Part shown: positions 11,001-22,543 of the stretch, piece by piece
Numbering within the stretch: the first letter of the stretch is position 1
How the letters are laid out: each line of letters starts with the position of its first letter
Assembly (NCBI GenBank): GCA_019828595.1
Contig: JAHQRK010000023.1
Coordinates: 558,001 to 622,000, forward strand
DNA: 64,000 nucleotides
From: Aphanomyces cochlioides
Lineage: Eukaryota; Oomycota; Saprolegniomycetes; Saprolegniales; Verrucalvaceae
Reading direction: 5' to 3'
Notes under the pieces: generated by a model
The model's database searches: none
The model's input: the letters and a program-made list of their open reading frames with translations, nothing else
Told to the model about the DNA's origin: nothing
Program-made: the position numbers and the translations under genes

Positions 11001-13448
11001 TATTGCTTGGGTAGTTCAAAAAATGGTGCATTCACAGGTCTCCGATCCCTTAGGGCTTTCCGCGCGTTGAGACCCCTCCGGGTGATCAACAACATTCCAT
11101 CACTAAAAGTTGTCGTGAATACACTCTTTCGGTGCCTTCCAGACGTTGGTCGAGCACTACTTTTCTTGCTCTTTATGTTGTTTCTCTTTGGATTGATGGC
11201 ATTAGCACTCTGGAAAGGAGCCAACTACACATGTTCGGTTAGCCCTTACAATTATGGCTTGGGTACTGGCACACCATACAATCCACCTTGGTTTCCTTCT
11301 GACTACACCGGCGATTTCAACGTCTATGACATTCCAACACTGCAATTGATCGATGTCATGACTTTTCCTATTCCTTGGAACAATATGTCGAGTGCTCAGC
11401 GTGATCCATTTTTGCCTGTGTGGAACCAAACAGGATGTGGGCCTTTTGCTGACGATTATACACCGACATCAAAAGAAATATGTCTTTGCTTTGCTGATCA
11501 AAATGGTACTTCATGGGATTCTCAGACACCTCAACGTTACGATAACATCTTTTATGCAGTAGCTGGTTTGTTTGAATTGACAACAATGGAAGGCTGGACA
11601 GCTACGTGTCTTGCGACGATCGACGCAGCGGGTGAAGATATGCAACCGCTTACCAACAATCACCCAGGCTACATGTTTTGGTGGTGGATCTTCATGATTG
11701 TTTGTGCGTTTTTCATTACGGGTCTATTTATCGGTGTCTTGTGTGACAGTTTTGCTCGAGAAACCTATGGCTCAATGGTCACGGATGAACAAATTTCATG
11801 GATCAAACTTCAGAACAAAGTTCTTGCGCTCTCCCCATTGCATGTGTTTCCCATGCCGAAAAATCGGTATCAGGCCAAATTGTACGAAATAGTCTCTCAT
11901 GCTTCCTTTGAGCCGTTCATTACATTTGTGATTTTGCTCAACACAGCCTGCATGGCGCTAAACTCATTTGGCCAAAGTCGGACTACTGACATAATTTTGA
12001 GTACTATCAACGTCGCTTGTTCATGTATATTTATCATTGAAGCTGTTATGAAGCTGTCCAGCTTTGGCTGGGCGTACTTTGAAAGTAATTGGAACCGATT
12101 TGATTTCATCATTGTGCTCTTTACAATTGCTGGGTTCATGATGGACGCATCTAACGTTGGGGATGGAACCACCGCTTCGATCACTAGGGTCTTTCGAGTC
12201 TTTCGCGTTGGTAGAGCAATCCGCCTCATTAAGAAAGCCAAGGTGATGAAAAGTCTCTTTGACATTCTAATTGTCTCACTTCCCGCTGTCTTCAATGTTG
12301 TCAGTTTACTCAGCTTGCTGTATTATATTTTCGCCGCAGTGGCTGTTCAGTTGTTTGCCAAGACAGCATTCAATGACGATATGATCAACGAGAACCAAAA
12401 CTTTCGCAATTTTTGGACAGCTTTTCAGACCCTCATCGGCTTTTCGACAGGTGAAAACTGGGACAACTTCACTTGGGAAATTTTTAATCAAGTGCCAGAA
12501 ACAAACCCTTCGTGCGAAGACCGTCCGTACAATGTATCCATGTGTGGCTTTAATGATACCTATGATTGTATTCCATTGGACGGTTGCGGAAATAGTTTGA
12601 TTTTACCGTTTATGTACATCTACTTTTTGATCATGGGTTACATTGGCATTAATCTGTTTTCTGGTATTGTCGTGGATGCGATTGGTGATGCGTCGAGTAA
12701 TTGTCAAGTGAACGTAAATACACTGGCAGAATTTTCTGACCGATGGGCTCAATTTGATCCATCTGGATCGGGACTGATCACAGCGGAAGACCTTACAACG
12801 TTTTTGTACACGGTATATCCGCCGTTTGGCTTCAAAGGTGTGCCTGGATTTACAAGACGACGAGTTGTCATTGCAATTGGTATCTCCTCCTGCTTTATTG
12901 TTGCTTATTTTGGAGTAGGTGAATTGGATATCCCTATTTACGACAAGCAATACGTTCATTTCAAGGATGTTCCTCGTGCACTTGTTCAGCGTGTTTTGGC
13001 TGAGGTTGGAGCTGTCGTAGCTAATTATTTACGATAAGATGCATAGGGTGACAAAACAAAATTTGCTGAGATTTCCGCTGTAATGGAAAGACTCGGTATC
13101 AATAGGCAGTTTGACGAGATGTGGTTTCGGAATCACGGAAAGAGAAACCATGACAAATTAACTCAACGTGACAAGCGACCAGCCAGAGAGTATTCGGCAA
13201 CGATTGTCATTCAGCACTTTTTTGAGAGAGTCAAGTTGGAGCGACAAAGAAAACGTGCGTTAAACGTCGCCACAAACGATGAAAACCACACCAATGCACA
13301 ATTTCCAGCTAAATCGATTATTGCGAGGGATATGGACGTCGAGTCTGTCGAATCTCCTGATCGTTGTTTGGACGGCCAGCAATCACCACCAGGGGATACT
13401 GTACAAGCAACCGCATTTGATGGCTGCAAAGAATCGAATGGCTTATGA
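8001..13448 (+). CDS. four-domain voltage-gated cation channel, paralog A
   Basis: Plasma-membrane pore subunit of the Cav/Nav/NALCN superfamily, 1688 aa. Exons: 8001-8069, 8114-8451, 8497-8591, 8633-9231, 9272-9426, 9472-9843, 9883-10147, 10194-12879, 12919-13004, 13047-13448. Each of the four repeats has six membrane helices, with Arg/Lys-rich S4 segments (for example IRVLRVMRPLR, FRAARAFKLAR, LRAFRALRPLR, FRVFRVGRAIR). P-loop signatures are TASGW (~357), TYDNF (~675), TMEGW (~1093) and TGENW (~1383), giving filter residues S-D-E-E. A Cys-rich extracellular loop precedes the first P-loop. The C-terminus has an EF-hand-like loop (DPSGSGLIT, ~1484) and an IQ-like segment (IQHFFERVKLER), as in Cav/Nav tails. 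The start ATG is supported by paralog B (MGD.KAHHQ). Ion selectivity cannot be read from sequence. Confidence 0.94.
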
Positions 13449-14257
13449 TATAATCTCGGTAGACAAATGCTGAAGACACAATACCCATATATAGAATAGG
13501 CATCAACACAAGCTGATGCACAAGAAGACAAAGGAACTTTCGCATGGCTTCAAGTGATGCAAGTATGAGCGTCTGAACGAGAAGGGTCTCCGAGATTCTG
13601 CCATCATATTGAATTACAGTCACGGCTTCATACATGGAAAATCATCACATTGATCATTGACCTTTGTAAATGCAACACATATGTTTAACGGAAATGACAA
13701 TTTTGATCCTTGACTAACCAACCACCATGACCACTTTTCTTGTGTTCTGACATACGTGAAGCGATTTGTATTTGCAGGTGTCAACAGTGTAAAGATGGTT
13801 GCCTGATTTCTGATATCTCCTTTTCTCACCAAACAACTCTCTTCAAGCAAATTCTTTCTTCGAACTTGCTGCAGAAAAATTGAAGCTCACGCAGACGAAG
13901 TGACAAAATTTTTTTTGCGGACTGCATTTGTGAGAGTTACCTTTTAAGTTTAACTGTATTGAAACGTTCAACCGCATGATAAAAAGTACGAACAAGGTGA
14001 CGACTTGATCTTGATATATTCACCATGAATTACACCGAGATAAGCTTTGTAGATTTATAGCGTGACCTCATGAAGCATTATTGCACCTTACCACTGCTAA
14101 CTTAGTTAGCCTGTTGATTGTCGCCAATTAACCCCGTACCGGTTTAATTGAGGAGTTATGGCAGTTTCACTCGTGAGATTAGTTTCTTAACAGTCGCGAA
14201 ACTCAGCGTAGCCACCACCGGAACGACGAAAGGCCACGCCCAGGGCCTACCGTTGCG
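13449..14257. other. intergenic between channel paralogs A and B
   Basis: About 0.8 kb, AT-rich, with only short frames lacking family resemblance. It holds the A 3' UTR and the B promoter. No remnant of another channel copy was recognised. Confidence 0.5.
14181..14195 (+). promoter_or_regulatory. upstream motif shared with channel A
   Basis: AGTTTCTTAACAGTC differs by one base from 7935-7949 and sits at a similar distance from the ATG. The flanking sequences are much less alike, so the motif itself may be conserved; a recent duplication is the alternative. Confidence 0.3.
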
Positions 14258-17200
14258 ATGGGCGACGACAAGGCCCACCACCAGGATTCCTTTCAGAGTC
14301 AACATTTTAATGGCCATCTCCGAAAGGTTGTATTGAGATAGCTTACCACCTAATTCGTTGTTCTCTATAGTTTCAGCGGATATCACTGGGTTGCTTGACA
14401 GCTAAACATCCCGTCAGAAAGGTGTGTATCCAAATTGTGACATGGAAATGGTTCGATCGCTTCATCGTGACTTGCGTCATCTTCAACACGGTCATTCTCG
14501 CTTTAACAGATTACACCAACGCGTGGGCCGAAGGTCCAAACGCCACAATCTGGATCAATAGCTTCATCGACAAGTGCAATTCTGTAAGTTTCTACATCTT
14601 CTTGGTGGAAGCCTTCGTGAAGGTTGTCGCGATGGGCTTTTGCTTTGGGGAAGGGGCGTATTTGAGCGATGGCTGGAATCGACTCGATTTCATCATTGTA
14701 ATATCTGGGTACGTGCAGCAATCGCGCAGCAATTGAGATCATCACAATATGATGTTATTCGATAGGCTTCTCTCTATTATGAATATCAAAGGGATCAAGG
14801 TTGGATTTATTCGAGTTCTTCGGGTCATGCGGCCGCTGCGCACACTGCATTCGCTACCAGGTTTGCTGCAGGAAAAATTCAAATTCATACCTCTGGATCA
14901 GGGCTCAAAGTCCTCACGAATTCACTTCTTGCCAGTTTACCTGCGCTTGCCAATGTCTTCGTATTGCTCATGTTTTGCATGCTCGTGTTTGGTATCCTCG
15001 GTATGGAAATTTATCGTGGGGCGTATCACTTTCGCTGCCGAATCACACCATATCCAGTGGTGCTACCGCCAAATGGTACCTACAACTACCCTCCCGATGC
15101 AATGTATATCGCCATGGTTCAAGCTGCTCCCGACCAGTTTATGTGTCTTCTTTCTGACGGAACTCCAATCAATCAAAGCCAGACTGTGTGGGATACTCCG
15201 CAAGACTGCTTTTGGCCAACTGATCCCTCAGAGCCGTTCCCGCAAGTTTGCAACGAAGAAAGTAATACTGGACGACAATGTCAGGCCTCTGGTACAGTTT
15301 GTGGCTCAAACTTTGACGAAATTGGAAATCCTCGATTCAACTACCTTCTGCAACCACCATGGACGGGCAATGCCAACGATGATGCTCTCTTCAACTCAAA
15401 CTTGAACTACGGCTTGCCGAGTTTTGATAATTTGGGACGAACATGGCTCATTTTGCTGCAAACAATTACAGCGTCGGGATGGATGGTGCTTACGCAAACG
15501 GTAAAATTACTTCGAAAATAAACTGATTGTACTCGTAGACCCAAAACACAGCAAGTCCTGTCGTCGCAGCCATATATTTTACAACGTTGATGTATATCGG
15601 CATGTGTTTTCTGTTGCAACTCAATATGGCCGTTCTCTTTACTGAATTTGAAAAGGCCAAAGACCAACAGAACAAAAAGATGCGACAGGAAATGTATGTG
15701 CTTCCAGCATACTTGAAATTGACTTAAACTTGTAGGGAGCGACGCTCGGTCATTCTCGCTTCCATGTCAAAAAGCGGCAGAGCCTCAGAATCGACTACAA
15801 AAAAGTGTTTGGCAAAACTTGTCGCCGCTACAGCAAGTCGCCGTGGAGATATTGTGATCCAGTCGGCATTCAGCCGAAACATCTTTGCTTTCAGAAATGG
15901 AGTCTACAAACTCGTGATATCACCGGTGTTCATGAACCTTGGTCTCGTGGTGACCATGGCCAACATCCTCATTCTTGCCATGGACTATCACGGAATCGAC
16001 GTTCAGACAAAGAGTAATTACGAGACTGCTAATTTCTCTTTCATGATTTACTTTGGAATTGAATCCGCACTGAAGATCATCGGTATGGGCCTTCGCCCAT
16101 TCTGGAAGTGAGTCTTTATCTCCTGAGATCGTGTAATCATTGTTGCATAGGGACAATTTCAATCGATTCGACTTGTTGACATTTGTCATGGGCGTGATTG
16201 AGGCTGCAATTAATCCACCAGCCATCATTGACGGAACGCCTGGTGGAGGCGGGTTCTTCACTGCATTTCGGGCTGCTCGAGCATTTAAATTAGCGCGGAT
16301 GTGGAAGTCACTTAACCAACTATTGACTGCCATTTTCAACTCAATGGGAGAAATTCTAAATTTTCTGCTATTCTTGCTTCTCTTCATGCTCATTTTCAGC
16401 CTGATCGGCATGGAGGTATATATTTGATGTGTTCTGATACCTCTTAATTCAATCGTTCGATGTAGTTGTTCGCGACTCACTACCAGTTTGATCCCAACAA
16501 TTTTTACATGACATTCAACAATACAAATCCACAGACGCGACTTCACCGATCCAACTTCGACTCAATTGTATGGGCAGCATTTACTGTGTTTCAGATTTTG
16601 ACATACGACAATTTTCCTTCTGTCATGTATGATGGTTGGATATCAGTGGGCGTGTGGGCTCCTATCTATTGTTCGCTTGTCATTATCCTCGGAGTTTTTG
16701 TCGTGATGAATATGTTTTCTGCTATTTTGGTACAAGCTGTTATGGAAGGAAACGATGAAGAAAATGAAATTGACAATGACGAAGACGATGGTGGTGAATC
16801 GTCTCCTCGTGCGGCAATGAGAAAAGACAATGTCCTAAATACTGTACGATCAAAAAGCGTTCGACTAGCTCGCCGTGCTATGAGGCTTTTATCGCGATTT
16901 CAAACAGCGATACCGTCCGATCCATCCTCACCACGTTCAATAAATTTGGGCAATAGCCTGCTCATATTTTCGCCTTCGAATCCCATTAGGCGTTTGTGCA
17001 CCTTTGTACTGAATCGTCGAGAATATACTTGGATCCTCAGTTTTACAATCCTAGTATCATGTATTGACACAGCACTGGACACACCACTGCTGGATCCGTC
17101 TTCAACACTCGGAATTTACTTGGATCGATCAAATCTCATCTTTGCAGTTCTTTTCACATCCGAAATGACCGTTAACATCATTTCTCGTGGGTTAATATTT

Positions 17201-19695
17201 GGACATGATGCCTACATCAAAGACGCATGGCGTCTCCTCGATGGTTTTATCGTATTTGTCTCAATCTTGCCTTATTGTTTGGGCAATACCAAAAGCGGTG
17301 CTTTTTCAGGTCTCCGATCTCTCCGAGCATTCCGCGCTTTGCGACCCCTTCGCGTGATCAACAACATTCCATCACTAAAAGTTGTCGTGAATACACTCTT
17401 TCGGTGCCTTCCAGATGTCGGTAGGGCGCTGCTCTTTTTCTCGTTTATGCTCTTCCTCTTTGGATTGATGGCATTAGCACTCTGGAAGGGAGCCAACTAC
17501 ACATGTTCGGTTAGCCCTTACAATTATGGCTTGGGTACTGGCACACCAAACAATCCACCTTGGTTTCCTTCTGACTACACCGGCGATTTCAACGTCTACG
17601 ACATTCCAACACTGCAATTGATCGATGTCATGACGTTTCCTATTCCTTGGAACAATATGTCGAATGCTCAGCGCGATCCGTTTTTACCTGTATGGAACCA
17701 AACAGGATGTGGGCCATTTGCTGACGACTATACACCGACATCAAAAGAAATATGTCTTTGCTTCGCAGCGCAAAATGGAACATCTTGGGATACTCAGACA
17801 CCTCAACGATACGACAACATCTTTTATGCAGTAGCTGGTTTGTTTGAACTGACAACAATGGAAGGTTGGACGGCTACGTGTCTCGCAACCATTGATGCAA
17901 CGGGAGAAGATATGCAACCCCTTGCTAACAACCATCCGGGTTATATGGTCTGGTGGTGGATCTTCATCATTATTTGTGCGTTTTTCATTACGGGTCTATT
18001 TATCGGTGTCTTGTGCGACAGTTTTGCTCGAGAAACCTATGGCTCAATGGTCACGGATGAACAAATTTCATGGATCAAACTTCAGAACAAAGTTCTTGCG
18101 CTCTCCCCATTGCATGTGTTTCCCATGCCAAAAAGTCGATTTCGAGCCAAGCTGTACAAAATTGCGACGTATGCCTATTTTGAACCGTTTATCACATTTG
18201 TGATTCTGCTCAACACAGCCTGCATGGCGTTGTATTCATTTGGACAAAGTCATACATCAGAAATCGTACTGGCCACAATCAACACGGTTTGCTCATACAT
18301 CTTTATCGTTGAGGCTGCAATCAAATTGCCCAGTTTTGGTCTGGGGTACTTCGAGAGCAACTGGAACCGTTTTGATTTGATTATCGTGATGTTTACTATT
18401 GTTGGTTTCATCTTGGACGCGATGGATATCAAAGTTGGATTTGCTGCGTCAATCACGCGAGTTTTTCGTGTGTTTCGAGTTGGCCGAGCAATTCGCCTAA
18501 TCAAGAAAGCCAAGGTTATGAAAAGTCTTTTTGATACTCTGATTGTCTCGCTCCCCGCTGTCTTGAACGTCGTGAGTCTACTCAGTCTTCTCTACTATAT
18601 TTTTGCCGCTGTGGCTGTTCAATTGTTTGCAAAAACTGCGTTTGACAATGATATGATCAACGAAAACCAAAATTTTCGCAACTTTTGGATGGCTTTTCAG
18701 ACACTCATTGGTTTCTCCACTGGTGAAAACTGGGACAATTTCACGTGGGAAATGTTCAAGCAAGTGCCAGCTACAAATCCAACGTGTGAAGATCGACCGT
18801 ACAATGCATCCATGTGTGGCTTTAACAATTCTAACGGGTGTATCCCTCTAGATGGATGTGGAAATTCACTCATACTGCCATTTATGTATCTCTTCTTTTT
18901 GATCATGGGATACATTGGCATAAACCTGTTCTCTGGTATTGTGGTTGATGCAATTGGTGATGCTTCGAGCGATTGTCCTGTGAATGTCAATACACTAGCG
19001 GAATTTTCAGATCGTTGGGCTCAATTTGATCCATCTGGCTCGGGACTCATCACTGCCGAAGAGTTGACAGATTTTTTGTACACGGTGTATCCACCATTTG
19101 GCTTCAAAGGTGTGCCAGGATTCACTAGGCGGCGGGTTGTCATTGCCATAGGTACGTATGTTTCACGTTTACAGAATTAAGCAATTGTTAGGCGAGTTGG
19201 ACATCCCAATTTATGACAAGCAATTCGTGCACTTTAAAGATGTTCCTCGAGCCCTTGTCCAGCGTGTCTTGGCAGAGGTTGTAGTAAGAATGCACGAGTA
19301 ATTAAAATTTGTTTGCATAGGGAGACAAGACAAAATATGCTGAGATTTCTGCTGTCATGGAAAGGCTTGGGATCAACAGGCAATTTGATGAGATGTGGTT
19401 CCGAAATCATGGGAAAAGGCATCAAAATAATTTAACTCAGCGTGACAAGCGGCCCGCAAAAGAGTATTCAGCGACCCTTGTCATCCAGCGATTTTTTGAA
19501 AAGGTCAAACTCGAGCGAAAGAGGAGGCGGTCCGTAATCATAGGCACCAACGACGGTCTTCACTCGAATCCGCAGTCACCTGCCAAGTCGACAAATGCTA
19601 GAGATATGGACGTTGAGTCAATCGAAGTACCGGATAGGCCCCCCGATGGAGACCACATACCGCCAGACGAAACAATAGGAGATAGTGGTGTATAG
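14258..19695 (+). CDS. four-domain voltage-gated cation channel, paralog B
   Basis: 1679 aa. Exons: 14258-14326, 14371-14708, 14766-14860, 14902-15500, 15539-15693, 15736-16107, 16151-16415, 16466-19151, 19192-19277, 19321-19695. Exons 1-9 have exactly the same lengths as in paralog A; only the last differs. Filter signatures are TASGW, TYDNF, TMEGW and TGENW (S-D-E-E). The EF-hand loop keeps Glu at position 12 (DPSGSGLITAEE), where A has Asp. The II-III linker carries an acidic run (about 16755-16800) that differs from A. The tail contains an IQ-like IQRFFEKVKLER and a divergent, unstructured end. It lies 0.8 kb downstream of A in the same orientation and is clearly a tandem duplicate; several stretches (for example around 17210-17270 and 17985-18120) are nearly identical to A. 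Confidence 0.94.
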
Positions 19696-19780
19696 AGATG
19701 TGTGTAGTCTTCGTAATAGATGTCCAGCATCTATCGCCGACTCGTGATGAACCTTCTCGTTGAGCATGATTTCACAATAT

Positions 19781-19863
19781 TATCCGGATATTCTTCAATA
19801 TCCGGACGTCTTGCTCGCTCAACTTCAACATAATATCCGGGATGTGGCATCTTTATCCGGATA
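19781..19863. promoter_or_regulatory. cluster of four TATCCGG motifs upstream of the lipase
   Basis: Two full palindromes TATCCGGATA (19781-19790, 19854-19863) flank two TATCCGG copies (19799-19805, 19834-19840) within 83 bp, ending 31 bp before the lipase ATG. A repeated palindrome at this position suggests binding sites for a dimeric transcription factor. The factor is unknown. Confidence 0.45.
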
Positions 19864-19894
19864 GTTTCATGTTTCCATTTCTCCCACAGCAAGA

Positions 19895-22445
19895 ATGAGT
19901 CGACATCTGACGACGACACTCTTGACGCGACCTGTGGCCTGGTCGACGCGGTTCTGGCTGTATATAACTGGTCTAGAAGTACGTGGTAATATGTTTGAGA
20001 GTTCTTAATGTAGTACATAGCGTCAAGCGCGATTGTTTCGTCATATGCTGGTCGATTGGAAACGACGTCCCTGGACAAGTCATGGCATGGTGATCCTCGC
20101 ACAAAATGCAATCAACTTGGCGTGGCATTCGATACGCCTTCTTTTGGTTCCAGATGTATTTCTTCGCTTCTTCGTTGCTACAGTGTCGTTGCAAGCTTTG
20201 TTTGAAGTCTGGACGATGGCAAAGCGATTGGGACTTCGCCTTGCATTGCAGTGCACCGCAAACGGTCGCAAACGACTCAAACTACGCGCAGCAATGGAAA
20301 ATGCAAGATCATTAGCAGAACAACGGGTACGAATTGCAAAGCTTGCTGAAATAACTCTGGACAGGCTATTGGACAAGAGCTGGATGTGCTCGAGGGACAT
20401 GACAAATGGCGAAAGGATCCTTCGTCTGGTCTCTTTTTATACGAGCGAGTACAATCAAAAATTGCCATGTATCAGCGTCTTCAACGAGAACACGATGTCA
20501 TGGGAATCATGTTTGCTTTGCGTGCAGGTCTTTTGCGCAAGCATTGGGGACTCGGAAATCCTCGTCTCTATGGTGTCAGTCACGGTACTCGAACCGTCCT
20601 GCAATATTTCTACTAACTTCGAATTAGTCGGCACAAAGCATGTAGTGGATGAATATATGGACACTGTATTGAGCTCAATGGACATGGTTCTACAAAGTCG
20701 ACATGATTCCATGACTCTCGATGTCACCAAGGAAGAACTGAGTGTAGACAACAAATTGGCCTTTTTCAGTGAAACTCGACACGCGTACGGTAGATCGGCA
20801 CTCATGCTCAGCGGTGGTGGCGGTCTTGGTTTATACCACACTGGCATTGTCAAAACGTTGTTCGAAGAGGGGATGCTGCCAACTGTAATTTCGGGTGCAT
20901 CAGCTGGTTCGATCGTTGCGGGCTGCATAGGTGTTCGTACTGACGAAGAATTGGCTGAGGTGTCTCTCTCGATCGAAAATGCACCACTGACGGATGCGTA
21001 GATCTTTCGTGACGGATACTTGGATTTGTTCTTCTTCGAGTTCAACGTGACTCCACGGGACCTTGAAATGTACACTCCATCGTGGCTTGCTGGCTTGGAA
21101 GGCATTTTGCCAACTTCCGCATTTGAATCACTTCAGGAATATTGGGTCATTGCGGCGCGATTTCAGGACCAAGGATATTTCTTGGATACAGCCCGCCTCA
21201 AGGTAACGATTCTTTCAGATGGTAGTCGGTGTTGATGTTGATTTGTAGCAAAACTTAAGAAATAACATGGGCGACTACACGTTTCGAGAAGCATACGATC
21301 GAACTGGTCGCATTATTAACATAACTGTCACCCCGTCCCAAACAACGTTAGTGAAATTCTACATGGTAAACGTAATCGTGTCCTGTAGGGATTATCCTCA
21401 ATTGCTTAATTACCTCACTGCACCTAATGTGTTGATTTGGTCAGCGTCGCTAGCATCCTGTGCGATTCCACTCGTGTTTGCCCCGGTAGAGCTGTATGGT
21501 AAAGACCAGGTACTTTGATCCCAAGGCGTTTGAATTACTTGTGACTTTCACTGGTAGCATGGCCACATAGTACCGGTATACCGTGAGGGCTTAAAATGGA
21601 GCGACGGCAGGTGCTCGAGAATAAACCGATTCCATTCGTTGACCCCAGTGATAGTGTTGAATGTGATTTACCCATGGAGCGTTTGAGTGAACTCTTCAAC
21701 GTGAATCACTTCATTGTGAGTCAAGTGAATATTCACTACAAGTTTATATCTGGTTATGAATCGCTTGGCGGTGGTGATCTCCTTGGCTTTCTGAAGAAAC
21801 AAATGAAAGCGTATATTAAAAACATTGCTGAGTTTGGGCTCAACACTTCCGTGTTGAAACTCTTCGGCGTTGGGCTCGTTCCACTCCTAACTCAGGTAAG
21901 ACTTATATTAATGTCTTTATCATAATTTGATGTGGAGTAGACATACGAAGGTGACATCACGATTTCGATTGCGTCGCAGGTTTCATTCTTGCAAATGGTT
22001 AAGCAAGTGCTTACGAATCCATCACCAAGCCATTTCCACGAACTCGTTTTGGCCGGCGAGCGATCTGTTTGGCCACATCTTTCCCGCATTCGCGCAATGT
22101 GCCGAGTTGAATTTGCCCTCGAGCGGGCAGTCCGGTAGGTGCCATTTGACGATATTTTTATGGAGATTGATTGCGTATAGGTATCTCCGAGGTGAACAAG
22201 CGTTGGAAGATGAGAAACGAACAGGCGTTAGCAGCCTTGGCCGCGTGCCTTCGTTCTATACGTCACCAAGCAGTATGAATTTGTCGAGCATGACGCAATC
22301 ACCATCGACATCAAGAAAGACAATGCCCACGCGAACCGAGCAACCCATTCGTCGCAACAAGAGCATCAATGTAGCTGGCGCCGTAATGAACATGGAATCC
22401 GTTCTTAGCGGCTTTGGCGCGCGTCACGGAGCATCGTTTGAGTAA
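19895..22445 (+). CDS. patatin-like triacylglycerol lipase (SDP1/Tgl family)
   Basis: 702 aa, likely acting on lipid droplets to release fatty acids from storage triacylglycerol. Exons: 19895-19978, 20021-20326, 20365-20572, 20628-20959, 21002-21202, 21249-21346, 21389-21509, 21558-21610, 21649-21895, 21941-22134, 22181-22445. The N-terminal helical region contains FALRAGLLR and GNPRLY, as in SDP1/Tgl3-5 proteins. The patatin domain has the glycine-rich oxyanion loop SGGGGLGLYH (~261), the nucleophile elbow GASAG (~289) and the Asp-Gly of WSDGS (~465), which completes the Ser-Asp dyad. FNVNHFIVSQ follows, as in the family. The C-terminus is Ser/Thr-rich and probably disordered. A TAG at 20999 is inside a 42-nt intron, not a nonsense mutation. 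The dynein gene starts 98 bp downstream. Confidence 0.93.
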
Positions 22446-22543
22446 CTGAAATCACACCTTTGCTGTTGTATTCAACTTAACGGTTTCACACTAGTCGAAA
22501 CGCCAGCGACCTTTAAGGTCACACACACGCTTTCATCAGCGGC

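Noticed and set aside
20999..21001. Apparent in-frame TAG in the patatin lipase
   Set aside because: A 42-nt GT-AG intron (20960-21001) removes it and restores EELAEIFRDGYLD, which fits the family.
22508..22520. Near-palindrome GACCTTTAAGGTC before the dynein ATG
   Set aside because: Single occurrence, imperfect centre and not an RFX X-box; insufficient for a regulatory call.
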